Origin: FW021-bin31 sp964478125
GTDB taxonomy: Bacteria; Bacteroidota; Bacteroidia; Chitinophagales; Chitinophagaceae
Reading direction: 5' to 3'
Length of the DNA: 64,000 bases
Assembly: GCA_964478125.1 (NCBI GenBank)
Contig: CAYZGR010000007.1
Coordinates: forward strand, 25,095 to 89,094
Below the pieces are notes generated by a model. The model ran no database searches. It was not told the DNA's origin and was given only the letters and a program-made list of their open reading frames with translations. A program made the translations under genes and the position numbers. Below are positions 26,733 through 36,956 of this stretch, piece after piece (the stretch's first letter is position 1; every line of letters starts with the position of its first letter).

Positions 26733-28198
26733 TGATGGTTTTACAAAACATATTATACAAGGTTCGCAATACAGGTTTGCATGGCAGCACCTCCGTGCAG
26801 GTGAGTAACCTTTGTATAGACTCCAGGCAGGTAACGGCCGGAGCTGTTTTCATTGCCATGAGAGGCTTACAATCGGACGGCCACCGGTTTATTGAGCAGG
26901 CCATCGAAAAGGGCGCTGTAGCGGTCATCTGTGAAACAATGCCAGACTGGTTTTACCCGGAGGTAACTTATGTAAAGGTAGAAGATTCTGCCGAGGCTTG
27001 TGGAATTATAGCTTCTAATTTTTATGATAATCCTTCTTCTAAGGTGAAGCTGACAGGGGTGACGGGTACCAATGGGAAAACGACCATAGTTACTTTACTG
27101 TTTAAGTTGTTTCGAGCGCTGGGGTATTCCTGCGGACTGGTGTCCACTGTACAAAATCAGATCAATGACCGCATTATATCTGCAACCCATACGACGCCGG
27201 ACGCGATCCATATAAATACATTATTGGCCGAAATGGCAGAGGCCGGATGTGAATATGTCTTCATGGAGGTAAGCTCGCATGCCATCCACCAGAAACGTAT
27301 CGCCGGGCTGCAATTCTCGGGGGGGATATTCAGTAATATCACCCATGATCATCTGGATTATCACAAAACCTTTGAAGAATATATCCGTGTAAAGAAATCC
27401 TTTTTTGATCATCTTCCTTCATGGGCTTTTGCATTAACCAATCTGGACGATAAAAGAGGAAGGGTCATGCTGCAAAATACGGAAGCGCGGAAGCTTACCT
27501 ACGGTTTGAGGAATATGGCCGATTATAAAGGGAAAATTATTGAAAATAATTTGAGCGGCCTGGTGATGCGGGTGAATGGAGAGGAGGTGCATTTTCGGTT
27601 AACGGGAACATTCAATGCTTATAATCTTCTGGCTGTATATGGTACTGCATCTGAATTGGGAATGGACAAAGAAAAGAGCCTTGAAAAATTAAGCGCTCTG
27701 ACGGGAGCAGAAGGACGTTTCGACCTATTGTTGTCTCCCCATACGCATGTAATGGGAATTGTGGATTATGCACACACGCCGGATGCTCTTTTAAATATAC
27801 TGGCTACTATTAATGATTTGCGTAAAGGGGAAGAACAGCTGATCACCGTTATTGGTTGCGGTGGAGACCGGGACAAAACCAAGCGCCCGGAAATGGGCAG
27901 AGTGGCCGTGCAATATAGTGACAAAGTCATATTTACCTCGGATAACCCGCGTACCGAAGATCCGGATATGATCATTAAAGAGATGGAAGCAGGTGTGTCG
28001 TCGTCGAAACAAAATAAAATATTGTCGATAACGGACCGGCGTGAGGCTATTAAAACGGCCTGCAGTCTGGCCCGCCCGCGAGATATCGTGTTGGTGGCCG
28101 GTAAAGGACATGAGAAGTACCAGGAAATAAAGGGGGTTAAAAAACCCTTTGATGATAAAGTGGTTTTGAGTGAAATGCTAAAAGTTTTTGAGAAATAA
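26732..28198 (+). CDS. murE: UDP-N-acetylmuramoyl-L-alanyl-D-glutamate--2,6-diaminopimelate ligase
   Basis: 488 residues. It adds the third amino acid to the peptidoglycan precursor in the cytosol. The ATP loop TGTNGKTT lies near residues 113-120, and [11 protein letters not shown] and the THDHLDYH segment in the centre. The C-terminal motif SDNPRTEDP contains DNPR, which is typical of meso-diaminopimelate-adding enzymes, so this organism very probably has DAP-type peptidoglycan. The start overlaps the ftsI stop by one base. Confidence 0.95.
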   Translation: MMVLQNILYKVRNTGLHGSTSVQVSNLCIDSRQVTAGAVFIAMRGLQSDGHRFIEQAIEKGAVAVICETMPDWFYPEVTYVKVEDSAEACGIIASNFYDNPSSKVKLTGVTGTNGKTTIVTLLFKLFRALGYSCGLVSTVQNQINDRIISATHTTPDAIHINTLLAEMAEAGCEYVFMEVSSHAIHQKRIAGLQFSGGIFSNITHDHLDYHKTFEEYIRVKKSFFDHLPSWAFALTNLDDKRGRVMLQNTEARKLTYGLRNMADYKGKIIENNLSGLVMRVNGEEVHFRLTGTFNAYNLLAVYGTASELGMDKEKSLEKLSALTGAEGRFDLLLSPHTHVMGIVDYAHTPDALLNILATINDLRKGEEQLITVIGCGGDRDKTKRPEMGRVAVQYSDKVIFTSDNPRTEDPDMIIKEMEAGVSSSKQNKILSITDRREAIKTACSLARPRDIVLVAGKGHEKYQEIKGVKKPFDDKVVLSEMLKVFEK

Positions 28199-28206
28199 AT
28201 TTAAAT

Positions 28207-29472
28207 ATGCTCTATTACCTTTTTAATTATCTAAAAGCCGAATTCAACCTCACGGGAGCGGGTGTGTTTCAATATATCTCTTTCCGTGTGGCCATGGCGG
28301 TGATAATTTCTCTGGTAATTTCCCTGTTGTTTGGAAAGCGTCTGGTGCGTTATCTACAAAAAAAACAGGTAGGTGAAGTGATCCGTGATCTGGGTCTCCA
28401 GGGAGAAGAGAATAAAAAAGGGACTCCGACCATGGGCGGCCTGATTATTCTTTCGGCCATTATTATCCCAACCTTGTTATTTGCCAAAATAGCTAACATA
28501 TATGTGATCCTTATCCTCTTGAGTACCGTCTGGCTTGGAATTATCGGCTTCGTTGATGATTATATCAAAGTATTTAGAAAAAATAAAGAAGGGCTTGCCG
28601 GAAAGTTTAAAGTTATCGGCCAGGTGGGGTTGGGTATTATTGTGGGAGCCGTTCTCTATTTCAATAATAATGTGGTTATTCAGCGTGAAATTGTGCGGCC
28701 TTCAAGGCCTGCAATGAGCAGAATAACTCCCTTTGGGTTTTCAAATGCCGATCGGGATGTACAGGAGATCAAAAAGAACTTTGTGAATGTAAAAACGCCG
28801 ATTACAACCATTCCTTTTGTCAAGAGCCATGAGTTTAACTATGCCCGTTTGATTTCATGGATCGGGCCGGGGGCAAAGAATTTTACCTGGCTTTTATATA
28901 TCGTTATTGTCATTTTTATCATAACGGCAGTTTCCAATGGAGCCAATATGACGGATGGGTTGGATGGGCTTGCTACCGGTGTTTCCGCAGTTATTGGAGT
29001 GGGTATTGGAATTTTTGCCTATGTATCGGGTAACATCAAATTTGCAGATTATCTTAATATTATGTACATCCCCAATATTGGGGAATTGTCCATTTTTATT
29101 GCGGCTTTTGTGGGCGCCTGTATCGGGTTTTTATGGTACAATGCTTATCCCGCACAAGTATTTATGGGAGATACGGGGAGTCTGGCGTTGGGCGGCATTA
29201 TTGCCGCATTGGCAATCATGGTCCGAAAGGAGTTACTGATCCCCATTTTTTGCGGGGTATTTCTGGTAGAAAATATTTCTGTGATGCTTCAGGTAGGGTA
29301 TTTTAAATATACGAAGAAGAAATATGGCGAAGGAAGAAGGATCTTTCGAATGGCGCCGCTTCATCATCATTATCAGAAGTTGGGGTATCATGAAAGTAAA
29401 ATTGCTGTACGGTTTTGGATCGTGACAATTATGTGTGTAGTGTTTTCGATAGCTACTCTGAAGATGAGGTAG
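28207..29472 (+). CDS. mraY: Phospho-N-acetylmuramoyl-pentapeptide-transferase
   Basis: 421 residues, longer than the approximately 360 of E. coli because of the loop at about 160-220 that is common in Bacteroidota. The polytopic membrane enzyme makes lipid I from UDP-MurNAc-pentapeptide and undecaprenyl phosphate. Conserved elements are GTPTMGG, the Asp pair in FVDDYIKVF, the [10 protein letters not shown] nucleotide site, [11 protein letters not shown], and [13 protein letters not shown]. It follows murE by 8 bp. murF is not between murE and mraY, unlike in E. coli. Confidence 0.95.
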   Translation: MLYYLFNYLKAEFNLTGAGVFQYISFRVAMAVIISLVISLLFGKRLVRYLQKKQVGEVIRDLGLQGEENKKGTPTMGGLIILSAIIIPTLLFAKIANIYVILILLSTVWLGIIGFVDDYIKVFRKNKEGLAGKFKVIGQVGLGIIVGAVLYFNNNVVIQREIVRPSRPAMSRITPFGFSNADRDVQEIKKNFVNVKTPITTIPFVKSHEFNYARLISWIGPGAKNFTWLLYIVIVIFIITAVSNGANMTDGLDGLATGVSAVIGVGIGIFAYVSGNIKFADYLNIMYIPNIGELSIFIAAFVGACIGFLWYNAYPAQVFMGDTGSLALGGIIAALAIMVRKELLIPIFCGVFLVENISVMLQVGYFKYTKKKYGEGRRIFRMAPLHHHYQKLGYHESKIAVRFWIVTIMCVVFSIATLKMR

Positions 29473-29513
29473 TTGCAGCGGTAAGGATTTGATAATAAGT
29501 AAGATTAAAAATA

Positions 29514-30857
29514 ATGCATAATAACAAACATATGGTGATCCTGGGAGCCGGAGAAAGTGGTATAGGCGCCGCTTTGCTGGCGAAACAAAAGGGGTATGAT
29601 GTGTTTGTATCGGAAAGGGGAAAGATTAAAGACGCCTTTAAAGAAGAATTGCAAAAGGCGGCCGTACGATTTGAAGAGGGAACACATTCTTTAAATGAGA
29701 TCCTGGATGCAGACGAAATTATTAAGAGTCCTGGGATCCCGGAGTGTAACGATGTAATGTATGCTGTTCGTAAATCTGGGATCCCGGTAATATCGGAAAT
29801 AGAATTGGCTTTCCACTATTCCGATGGTAAAAAGATCATTGCGATAACAGGAACAAACGGTAAAACAACCACCACGGCATTGACCGGACATATTTTTAAA
29901 AATGCAGGATTAAAAGCGGCATGCGTGGGAAACATAGGTACAAGCTTTGCAAGGCAGGTGGCATGCGAACCGGTAGATTACTATATCGTGGAGGTAAGTA
30001 GCTTCCAGCTGGACGACATTAAGGAATTTCGTCCGGACGTGGCCGTTTTACTTAATATTACTGCTGATCATCTGGACCGTTATGATCATAAGATAGAAAA
30101 TTATGCCGCTGCTAAATTGAAGATCGCGGCTAATCAGAAAGATTCAGATTATTTCATCTATTGTAAAGATGACGATTTAACCAATAAATTTTTACGCGAT
30201 AAACCTATTCAATCAAAATTAATACCGTTTTCTATTATGGAACCATTACAGGAAGGAGGATTTTTGGAAAATGAAAACATGCATATAAAACTGGAAGATG
30301 ATTTTAGTGTTCCGTTATTTGAGCTGGCTTTGAAGGGCCGTCATAACATTTATAATTCTATGGCAGCAAGTATTTCATCAAAGACCATGGGGATCAGGAA
30401 TTCAGCGATACGAGAGAGCCTGACTTCTTTTGAAGGGGTTCCCCATCGGATGGCTTTCGTTGCCGCTGTCCGGGGGATTATATTCATTAATGATAGTAAA
30501 GCGACCAATATCAATTCGGTTTGGTTCTCCCTTGAGAATATGGAACGACCTACTATTCTGATTCTTGGAGGGGTGGATAAAGGAAACGACTATGGGATTA
30601 TCAGAGAACTGGTACGTGAAAAAGTGAAAGCCATTATTTGCCTGGGTAAAGAAAACGCGCGTATTCATGCGGCCCTGTCGGATGATGTAAATGTGATGTT
30701 AGACACCCATTCCATGAAAGATGCCGTACAGGCAGCTTACATGATGGCTGAAAAAGGAGATGTGGTGTTGTTGTCTCCGGCATGTGCAAGCTTTGATCTG
30801 TTTAAAAACTTTGAGGACCGCGGGGATCAGTTTGAAGCTGCGGTCCGTAAATTATAA
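29514..30857 (+). CDS. murD: UDP-N-acetylmuramoylalanine--D-glutamate ligase
   Basis: 447 residues. It adds D-glutamate to UDP-MurNAc-L-Ala. The N-terminal Rossmann-like start is MVILGAGESGIGAALLAK, followed by the ATP loop [11 protein letters not shown] (near residue 113), the conserved VSSFQLDDI and LNITADHLDRY. The C-terminal domain begins GVPHRMAFV and includes NDSKATNINS and GGVDKGNDY. It follows mraY by 41 bp in the dcw cluster. Confidence 0.95.
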   Translation: MHNNKHMVILGAGESGIGAALLAKQKGYDVFVSERGKIKDAFKEELQKAAVRFEEGTHSLNEILDADEIIKSPGIPECNDVMYAVRKSGIPVISEIELAFHYSDGKKIIAITGTNGKTTTTALTGHIFKNAGLKAACVGNIGTSFARQVACEPVDYYIVEVSSFQLDDIKEFRPDVAVLLNITADHLDRYDHKIENYAAAKLKIAANQKDSDYFIYCKDDDLTNKFLRDKPIQSKLIPFSIMEPLQEGGFLENENMHIKLEDDFSVPLFELALKGRHNIYNSMAASISSKTMGIRNSAIRESLTSFEGVPHRMAFVAAVRGIIFINDSKATNINSVWFSLENMERPTILILGGVDKGNDYGIIRELVREKVKAIICLGKENARIHAALSDDVNVMLDTHSMKDAVQAAYMMAEKGDVVLLSPACASFDLFKNFEDRGDQFEAAVRKL

Positions 30858-30895
30858 ATAAGCATAAGCTAAAACAGTAAAATTAATAAATACAG

Positions 30896-32113
30896 GTGCA
30901 TAAACTGATAGGAAATATAAAAGGAGATAAGGTGATTTGGGCGGTGGTCATCATTCTGTCACTGGTGAGCGTGTTGGCAGTATATAGCTCCACCGGTACT
31001 CTGGCTTACCGGATGCGTCAGGGGCATACGGAATATTATCTTTTTAAGCAGTTGTCGGTACTGGCCCTGGGCCTGTTTATTATTTACATCGCTCATCGGG
31101 TCAACTATGTGGTGTATTCCCGTATGGCAGTTATCTTTTACCTTATTGTTATTCCTTTGTTAATTTATACTTTGCTTTTTGGGGCCACTATAAACGATGC
31201 CAGCAGGTGGATCAAACTGCCCGTGATCAATTTAACTTTTCAAACCTCGGATATGGCTAAGCTGGCTTTGTTTATGTATGTCTCCAGGCAGTTGTCAAGG
31301 AAGCAAAAAGTTATTAAGGACTTTAAAAAAGGATTCTTACCTATACTGATACCGGTTTGTCTTATTTGCATACTGATCATGCCGGCTAACCTGTCTACGG
31401 CTGTATTATTGGGAGGTAGCTGCATGTTATTGTGTTTTATAGGCCGGGTAAGAGTGCGTCACCTTTTGGCGCTCCTGGCCGTGGGAGCCGTTATTATTGC
31501 AATAGTTGCCGGAGTTATATTGGCTACAGGTATTGGTGGCGGACGTGTGACTACCTGGCGACATCGTATTGAGCATTTTACGCAGGGTGATCAAAGAGGA
31601 GAAGCTCCTTATCAGGTGCAACAATCTAAAATTGCCATTGCAAACGGCAGGATTTTCGGGCGGGGTCCAGGGAATAGTGAGCAGCGTAATTTCCTGCCCC
31701 ATCCCTATTCCGATTTTATATTCTCTATTATAGTAGAAGAATATGGATTAGTAGGAGGATGCCTCTTGATCTTATGCTACCTGATCTTTTTACTAAGGAG
31801 TATTCGTATTTTCAGAAAATGTCCTTATGCCTTTGGCGCTTTTTTATGTGTAGGATTAAGTTTTACGTTAGTCATTCAAGCTTTTGCCAATATGGCCGTC
31901 GCGGTTAACCTGATGCCGGTAACCGGGATCACGTTACCATTGGTAAGTATGGGCGGAACCTCAATTTGGTTTACCAGCCTGGCTATTGGAATTATATTGA
32001 GCGTAAGCAGAAATGTGGAAGAAATGGAGGCCAGGCAGAAACAGAAAGAAGAAGAAAATAAAACCGGAATTATTGAGGATAATAAGGTGAATATAGCTAT
32101 GCAGGCAGGATAA
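30896..32113 (+). CDS. ftsW: Division-specific lipid II polymerase FtsW (SEDS family)
   Basis: 405 residues, with a GTG start at 30896. The polytopic SEDS glycosyltransferase works with FtsI at the septum. About ten membrane segments are visible. Family motifs are LAVYSSTG in the first helix, NDASRWIKLP, the TSDMAKLALFMY segment, RVTTWRHRIEHF, and the C-terminal MPVTGITLPLVSMGGTS. The C-terminal tail is charged and cytoplasmic. The position between murD and murG is standard. Confidence 0.95.
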   Translation: MHKLIGNIKGDKVIWAVVIILSLVSVLAVYSSTGTLAYRMRQGHTEYYLFKQLSVLALGLFIIYIAHRVNYVVYSRMAVIFYLIVIPLLIYTLLFGATINDASRWIKLPVINLTFQTSDMAKLALFMYVSRQLSRKQKVIKDFKKGFLPILIPVCLICILIMPANLSTAVLLGGSCMLLCFIGRVRVRHLLALLAVGAVIIAIVAGVILATGIGGGRVTTWRHRIEHFTQGDQRGEAPYQVQQSKIAIANGRIFGRGPGNSEQRNFLPHPYSDFIFSIIVEEYGLVGGCLLILCYLIFLLRSIRIFRKCPYAFGAFLCVGLSFTLVIQAFANMAVAVNLMPVTGITLPLVSMGGTSIWFTSLAIGIILSVSRNVEEMEARQKQKEEENKTGIIEDNKVNIAMQAG

Positions 32114-32130
32114 AAATTTAAAATGGAAAG

Positions 32131-33228
32131 ATGAAAAACGGGCATAAAATAATGATAGCAGGCGGTGGCACCGGGGGACATATCTTCCCGGCCATAGCCA
32201 TTGCCCGGGCTTTGCAAAAAAAGGAGCCGGATATAGATATCCTGTTTGTAGGCGCTCGTGGAAAGATGGAAATGCAGAAAGTCCCTGAAGCCGGATATAA
32301 GATCATCGGATTAAATATCTCGGGTATGAACCGGAGTTCGTGGCTGAAGAACATTACCCTGCCGTTCAAGATCCTCGGCAGTCTTCGGCAGGCAAGAAAA
32401 ATTATCAAAATGTTTCGGCCCGATGTAGCGGTGGGAGTGGGCGGATATGCCAGTTTTCCCGTTCTAAATGTATCGCAAACTCATGGGATCCCTACGGTTA
32501 TACAGGAACAGAATGCTTATGCAGGGAAGACCAATACCATACTGGGTAAAAAAGCAGATGTGATTTGTGTTGCCGCGAAAGGAATGGAGCACTTTTTCCC
32601 TAAGAGCAGAATAGTCCTTACTGGAAATCCCGTACGGCAATCTATTGTTACGGGAATTGGAAATAAAGAAGGGGCGTTGAAGAAGTTTGGTTTGCAGGCG
32701 AATAAGAATACCATTTTTATAGTGGGCGGAAGTTTGGGTGCAAAGTCTGTAAATGAAGCTCTTTTGCATCATTTACAACAGATCATTGATGCGGGTATAC
32801 AGCTTATCTGGCAAACAGGAAATTATTCATACGAAAAAGTTAGTAAATCCGTTAAAGAGTATAAAGAGCAGGTAAAAGTTTTTGCATTTATTAACGATAT
32901 TGAACAGGCCTATGCTGCTACGGATATTATTATATCCCGTGCGGGAGCATTGGCCTTATCAGAACTCAGTATTGTAGGGAAACCGGTCATTTTTGTGCCT
33001 TTCCCTTTTGCTGCCGAAGACCACCAAACAGAAAATGCAAGATCTCTGGTGAAACAAGATGCAGCGCTCCTGATAAGGGATGATGAGGCAAACGCAAAGC
33101 TGGTCGAGACCCTGCTCGATTTGCTGAATGACAAAAGGTTACAAAAACAAATGGCGGATAATATTAAAAAGCTGGCTATAACAAATGCAGATGACCGGAT
33201 CGCAAATGAAATTTTAAAATTGGTATGA
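32131..33228 (+). CDS. murG: UDP-N-acetylglucosamine--N-acetylmuramyl-(pentapeptide) pyrophosphoryl-undecaprenol GlcNAc transferase
   Basis: 365 residues, GT28 family. It converts lipid I to lipid II on the inner face of the membrane. The first glycine-rich loop AGGGTGGHIFPAIAIA lies at residues 7-22, followed by VGVGGYASFPVL, the GGSLGAKSVNEA loop and SRAGALALSELSIVGKPVIFVP with PFAAEDHQ, which binds UDP-GlcNAc. The last codons overlap the murC start by 4 bp (ATGA). Confidence 0.96.
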   Translation: MKNGHKIMIAGGGTGGHIFPAIAIARALQKKEPDIDILFVGARGKMEMQKVPEAGYKIIGLNISGMNRSSWLKNITLPFKILGSLRQARKIIKMFRPDVAVGVGGYASFPVLNVSQTHGIPTVIQEQNAYAGKTNTILGKKADVICVAAKGMEHFFPKSRIVLTGNPVRQSIVTGIGNKEGALKKFGLQANKNTIFIVGGSLGAKSVNEALLHHLQQIIDAGIQLIWQTGNYSYEKVSKSVKEYKEQVKVFAFINDIEQAYAATDIIISRAGALALSELSIVGKPVIFVPFPFAAEDHQTENARSLVKQDAALLIRDDEANAKLVETLLDLLNDKRLQKQMADNIKKLAITNADDRIANEILKLV

Positions 33229-34613
33229 TCAACCTGAAAGACATAAAAAGCGTTTTTCTAATAGGAATTGGTGGCATCGGTATGTCTGCTTTGGCACGAT
33301 ATTTCCATGAAAAAGGATGTCGGGTATCGGGTTATGATCGTGTACGCTCTTCTTTAACTGAACAGATGGAAAAAGAAGGTATTCTTATAAATTATAAAGA
33401 AGAAATAAAGGAAGAAGATAAGCATCCGGCGTTTGTTATTTATACTCCTGCAATCGGGAAAGAACATATATTATATCAATATTTTACAGCACATCGAATT
33501 CCGGTTTATAAAAGGAGTGAAGTATTACAAATGATACTCCGGGATATGGAATGTATTGCTGTGGCAGGTACGCATGGAAAGACGACTATTTCCAGCATGA
33601 TCGCTCATATATTGAGAGAAAGCGGGTGGGGATGTCATGCTTTCCTGGGAGGGGTGGCAGTAAATTATAATACGAATTATTGGAGCAGCGAGCGGTCATT
33701 GGCAGTAGTGGAGGCGGATGAATATGACCGGTCCTTTTTGCGGCTGGAACCGGATAAGGCGGTTATAAGTGCAATAGATGCGGACCATCTGGATATATAC
33801 CAGACAGAACAAAACATACGGCAGGCCTTTATTGATTTTACACATAAGATAAAGCCTGGAGGACTGTTGATCTATAAAAAGAATATAAATCATGATGCTT
33901 CTTTTGGAGGAGACCGCCGGTGGCATTATCATTTAACAGATATACATTCCGATATTCATGCCGGTAATATTAACATGGTAGACGGTCGTTACCAGTTTGA
34001 TGTTACTCTTCCGGGCGCTGTGACGATAGAGAAAGTTACCTTGAATATAGGGGGGAGGCATAATATAGAAAATGCACTGGCTGCAGTGGCAATGAGTTAT
34101 GAGACCGGAGTGAGTGCCGACGCGATAAGAGTTTCTTTAGCTTCATATAAAGGCGTGAAGCGGCGTTTTGAATATATTATTAAAAAAGAGGATCAGGTTT
34201 ATATTGACGATTATGCACACCATCCCGAAGAACTTCGGATGTTGCTGTCAAGCGTAAAGGATCTATACCCGGATGATCAATGCACTATCGTATTCCAGCC
34301 CCATTTATATAGCCGAACGCGCGATTTTGCGGTGGGCTTTGCGGCGGCCCTTGACCAGGCGGAAGAAGTTATATTGCTGCCTGTTTATCCGGCACGTGAG
34401 GACTCTATACCGGGAGTGGACAGCCAATTGATCGCCGGGCTGTTAAAAAAGGATAAAGTGAATGTATATTCGAAAGCAGAAGCCTTAAAAAAGTTGGAGC
34501 GCAACAGAAACAAAATAGTAGTTACTGCCGGAGCCGGAGATATTGGGGCCATGGTGCAGGAGATAAAGACTTGTTTGGAAAATAAAGAATATAAAAATAG
34601 AGATGTCGGGTAA
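33225..34613 (+). CDS. murC: UDP-N-acetylmuramate--L-alanine ligase
   Basis: 462 residues. It adds L-alanine to UDP-MurNAc in the cytosol. The start is SVFLIGIGGIGMSALARYF; the ATP loop is AVAGTHGKTTISSMI (near 112-126). EADEYDRSFL and NIGGRHNIENALAA are family motifs, and the C-terminal domain starts with DDYAHHPEE. It overlaps murG by 4 bp and ftsQ by 11 bp, so these genes are translationally coupled. No ddl gene follows, although one sits here in many proteobacteria. Confidence 0.96.
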   Translation: MINLKDIKSVFLIGIGGIGMSALARYFHEKGCRVSGYDRVRSSLTEQMEKEGILINYKEEIKEEDKHPAFVIYTPAIGKEHILYQYFTAHRIPVYKRSEVLQMILRDMECIAVAGTHGKTTISSMIAHILRESGWGCHAFLGGVAVNYNTNYWSSERSLAVVEADEYDRSFLRLEPDKAVISAIDADHLDIYQTEQNIRQAFIDFTHKIKPGGLLIYKKNINHDASFGGDRRWHYHLTDIHSDIHAGNINMVDGRYQFDVTLPGAVTIEKVTLNIGGRHNIENALAAVAMSYETGVSADAIRVSLASYKGVKRRFEYIIKKEDQVYIDDYAHHPEELRMLLSSVKDLYPDDQCTIVFQPHLYSRTRDFAVGFAAALDQAEEVILLPVYPAREDSIPGVDSQLIAGLLKKDKVNVYSKAEALKKLERNRNKIVVTAGAGDIGAMVQEIKTCLENKEYKNRDVG

Positions 34614-35463
34614 TAAAGGAAAAATATCAACAAAAAAGGTACTGATTGCCTTGTTAAGCATAGTAATGGTAGCCGGGTTTATCGTACTCTTCGTGGCCGC
34701 CTCCAGAGGTAAACAGGAAGGCAGCTGTAAAGGGATTGTTATTTCCTTTGATAAGAAGGAGCGCATAATGTATGTAGACACGGCGAGCATAAGGAAACAA
34801 CTCGATACAAATAAACAGTTGAACCCGGTAGGGAAAACATTAAACCGGTTAAATCTTCCACTGTTAAAGCAATCCGTAGGCGCCCATGATTGGGTGAAAA
34901 GTGCGGAAGTGTATATGGGTAATCACGATTTGCTGCATATAAAGATCACGCAAAGGGTACCGGTGGCCCGGGTGTTTAGAGATGACGGCTTTAGTTTCTA
35001 CCTGGATCGGGCCGGAGGGACTACCCCTGCACTGGGTAAGTTTACTATTCGGTTGCCGGTTTTTACCGGTTTCCCGAAGCGAGGGAAGAAAGCCGCTGCA
35101 GAAGACAGTTCATTACTTGTACAAATTGGAAAGATCAGTCATTTTATAGCCCGGGATTCGTTTTGGATGGCACAAGTAGAACAGATCAATATGAATTCAG
35201 AAAATGAATTTGAGCTTGTTCCTAAGGTTGGAGATGCCCTTATCCTCTTTGGAGAAGGAGCACATATAAAAGAGAAATTCGATAAACTTTTGACCTTTTA
35301 TAAAAAGGGATTGAATAATGTGGGGTGGGGATATTACGATACGCTTGATTTGAGATTTGTCGGTCAGGTAGTTGCATCCAGAAAAGGGACAGAAGAAAAT
35401 CCTGCTATCGTAGCCTTAAAGGAACATAATGCACCAAAAGTATTGATAAATGAGAAAAAATAA
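34603..35463 (+). CDS. ftsQ: Cell division protein FtsQ
   Basis: 286 residues. It is a bitopic protein with a short cytoplasmic N-terminus, one membrane helix (VLIALLSIVMVAGFIVLFVA, about 12-31) and a periplasmic part. The first periplasmic segment (about 40-115) resembles a divergent POTRA domain, and the beta-rich part follows, with RVPVARVFRDDGFSFYLD and LPVFTGFP as family landmarks. It scaffolds the FtsQ-FtsL-FtsB subcomplex. It overlaps murC by 11 bp. Confidence 0.88.
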   Translation: MSGNKGKISTKKVLIALLSIVMVAGFIVLFVAASRGKQEGSCKGIVISFDKKERIMYVDTASIRKQLDTNKQLNPVGKTLNRLNLPLLKQSVGAHDWVKSAEVYMGNHDLLHIKITQRVPVARVFRDDGFSFYLDRAGGTTPALGKFTIRLPVFTGFPKRGKKAAAEDSSLLVQIGKISHFIARDSFWMAQVEQINMNSENEFELVPKVGDALILFGEGAHIKEKFDKLLTFYKKGLNNVGWGYYDTLDLRFVGQVVASRKGTEENPAIVALKEHNAPKVLINEKK

Positions 35464-35498
35464 AATCAACAATTCTTACAATTTAAAACAGTTACATC

Positions 35499-36896
35499 AT
35501 GAGTAAGGAAGCGCCCATTATTGTAGGCCTTGATATCGGTACCACCAAGATTGCCGCAATTGCCGGAAGGAAAAATGAATTTGGGAAACTGGAGATCCTG
35601 AGCTTTGGCCGGGCGGATTCATTTGGTGTGCAGCATGGCATGGTCCTAAATATTGACCAGACCATAAAAGCTATAAAAATAGCTTTACAAAATTGTTATG
35701 CCACTAACCCGGATTTGGAAGTACACGAAGTATATGTGGGTATCGCAGGGCAGCATATAAAGAGCATGCAGACAAGAGGAGATATTGTAAGAGGAGATAC
35801 TGAAACCGAGATCTCTCAAAGAGAAATTGATCAGCTTATTGATGATCAGTATAAGACTTATGTACCCGCCGGTGATCAGATTATTGATGTCATTCCACAA
35901 GTATATACAGTCGATAGCATCCCCAATATTACCTATCCTATTGGTATGGCGGGAGTGAAGGTCGGCGCTGACTTTCATATTATTACGGGAGACAAGAATG
36001 CCATACGGAATATCAATCGCAGTGTAGAGAAATCCGATCTGGTTATTAAAGATCTGGTATTACAACCGCTGGCATCGGCCTCCGCGGTAATGTGTGATCA
36101 GGACCTGGAGGCTGGCGTGGCCATTGTGGATATAGGAGGGGGTACTACGGATATAGCTGTTTTTTATGAAGGTATTTTAAAGCATACGGCGGTAATCCCT
36201 TATGGAGGTGAGAATATTACCAATGATATTAAAAACGGTCTTGGTGTACTCAAGGCGCAGGCAGAGCAAATGAAGGTACAATTCGGATCCGCCCTGGCAG
36301 ATGAAACCCTATCTAATGCCTATATTACTATTCCGGGATTGAGGGGACAGAAAGCAAGGGAGATTTCGGTTAAGAATCTGAGCCATATTATTCAGGCGCG
36401 TATGCAGGAAATATTGGATTTCGTGAGCTACAGTCTAAAACAGGCAGGGCTGGATAACAAGCTTTTGAATGGGGGAATTATCCTGACTGGCGGAGGTTCA
36501 CAGCTTAAGCACCTGGTTCAGCTTGCCGAATACACAACAGGTATCCATGCCCGCATCGGCCTTCCCAATGAACACCTGGCTTCCGGGTATATAGAGGAAT
36601 TGTCGCGACCCATGTATTCTACCTGTATTGGTCTCATTTTGAAAGGTTATAACGATTATGAGAATAATCTGAAAATGACTGAGCATTATGAAATATTAAA
36701 ATCAAATAAAAAAGGAAAAGGGGCCAAGCGGCCGGTGCAGGAAGAAGAACTCGTCTTACCTGTGGAGCCTGAACTAAAAAAGAAGCCCGGCGGAGGGGTA
36801 AATATAGGGCCGAGAAAAACCCTTAAGGAATTTATGGATTCCATGAAACGGGGGTTAATTGATCTGTTTCGTGAAGAAGAAGATGCGAAATTTTAA
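35499..36896 (+). CDS. ftsA: Cell division protein FtsA
   Basis: 465 residues. It is an actin-like ATPase that tethers FtsZ to the membrane. Nucleotide-binding elements are VGLDIGTTKIAAIAG (phosphate 1), DIGGGTTDIAVF (phosphate 2) and the ILTGGGSQLKHL adenosine loop. The 1C domain lies between the first two. A basic linker rich in Lys (about 395-440) leads to a C-terminal amphipathic segment (KEFMDSMKRGLIDLFREEE), the probable membrane-targeting helix. It is longer than the E. coli protein because of this linker. Confidence 0.95.
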   Translation: MSKEAPIIVGLDIGTTKIAAIAGRKNEFGKLEILSFGRADSFGVQHGMVLNIDQTIKAIKIALQNCYATNPDLEVHEVYVGIAGQHIKSMQTRGDIVRGDTETEISQREIDQLIDDQYKTYVPAGDQIIDVIPQVYTVDSIPNITYPIGMAGVKVGADFHIITGDKNAIRNINRSVEKSDLVIKDLVLQPLASASAVMCDQDLEAGVAIVDIGGGTTDIAVFYEGILKHTAVIPYGGENITNDIKNGLGVLKAQAEQMKVQFGSALADETLSNAYITIPGLRGQKAREISVKNLSHIIQARMQEILDFVSYSLKQAGLDNKLLNGGIILTGGGSQLKHLVQLAEYTTGIHARIGLPNEHLASGYIEELSRPMYSTCIGLILKGYNDYENNLKMTEHYEILKSNKKGKGAKRPVQEEELVLPVEPELKKKPGGGVNIGPRKTLKEFMDSMKRGLIDLFREEEDAKF

Positions 36897-36956
36897 ATTT
36901 TTTCATACAGATCCCCGTGCACAAAAAACACAGAACAAACATAAAAATTAACCGTT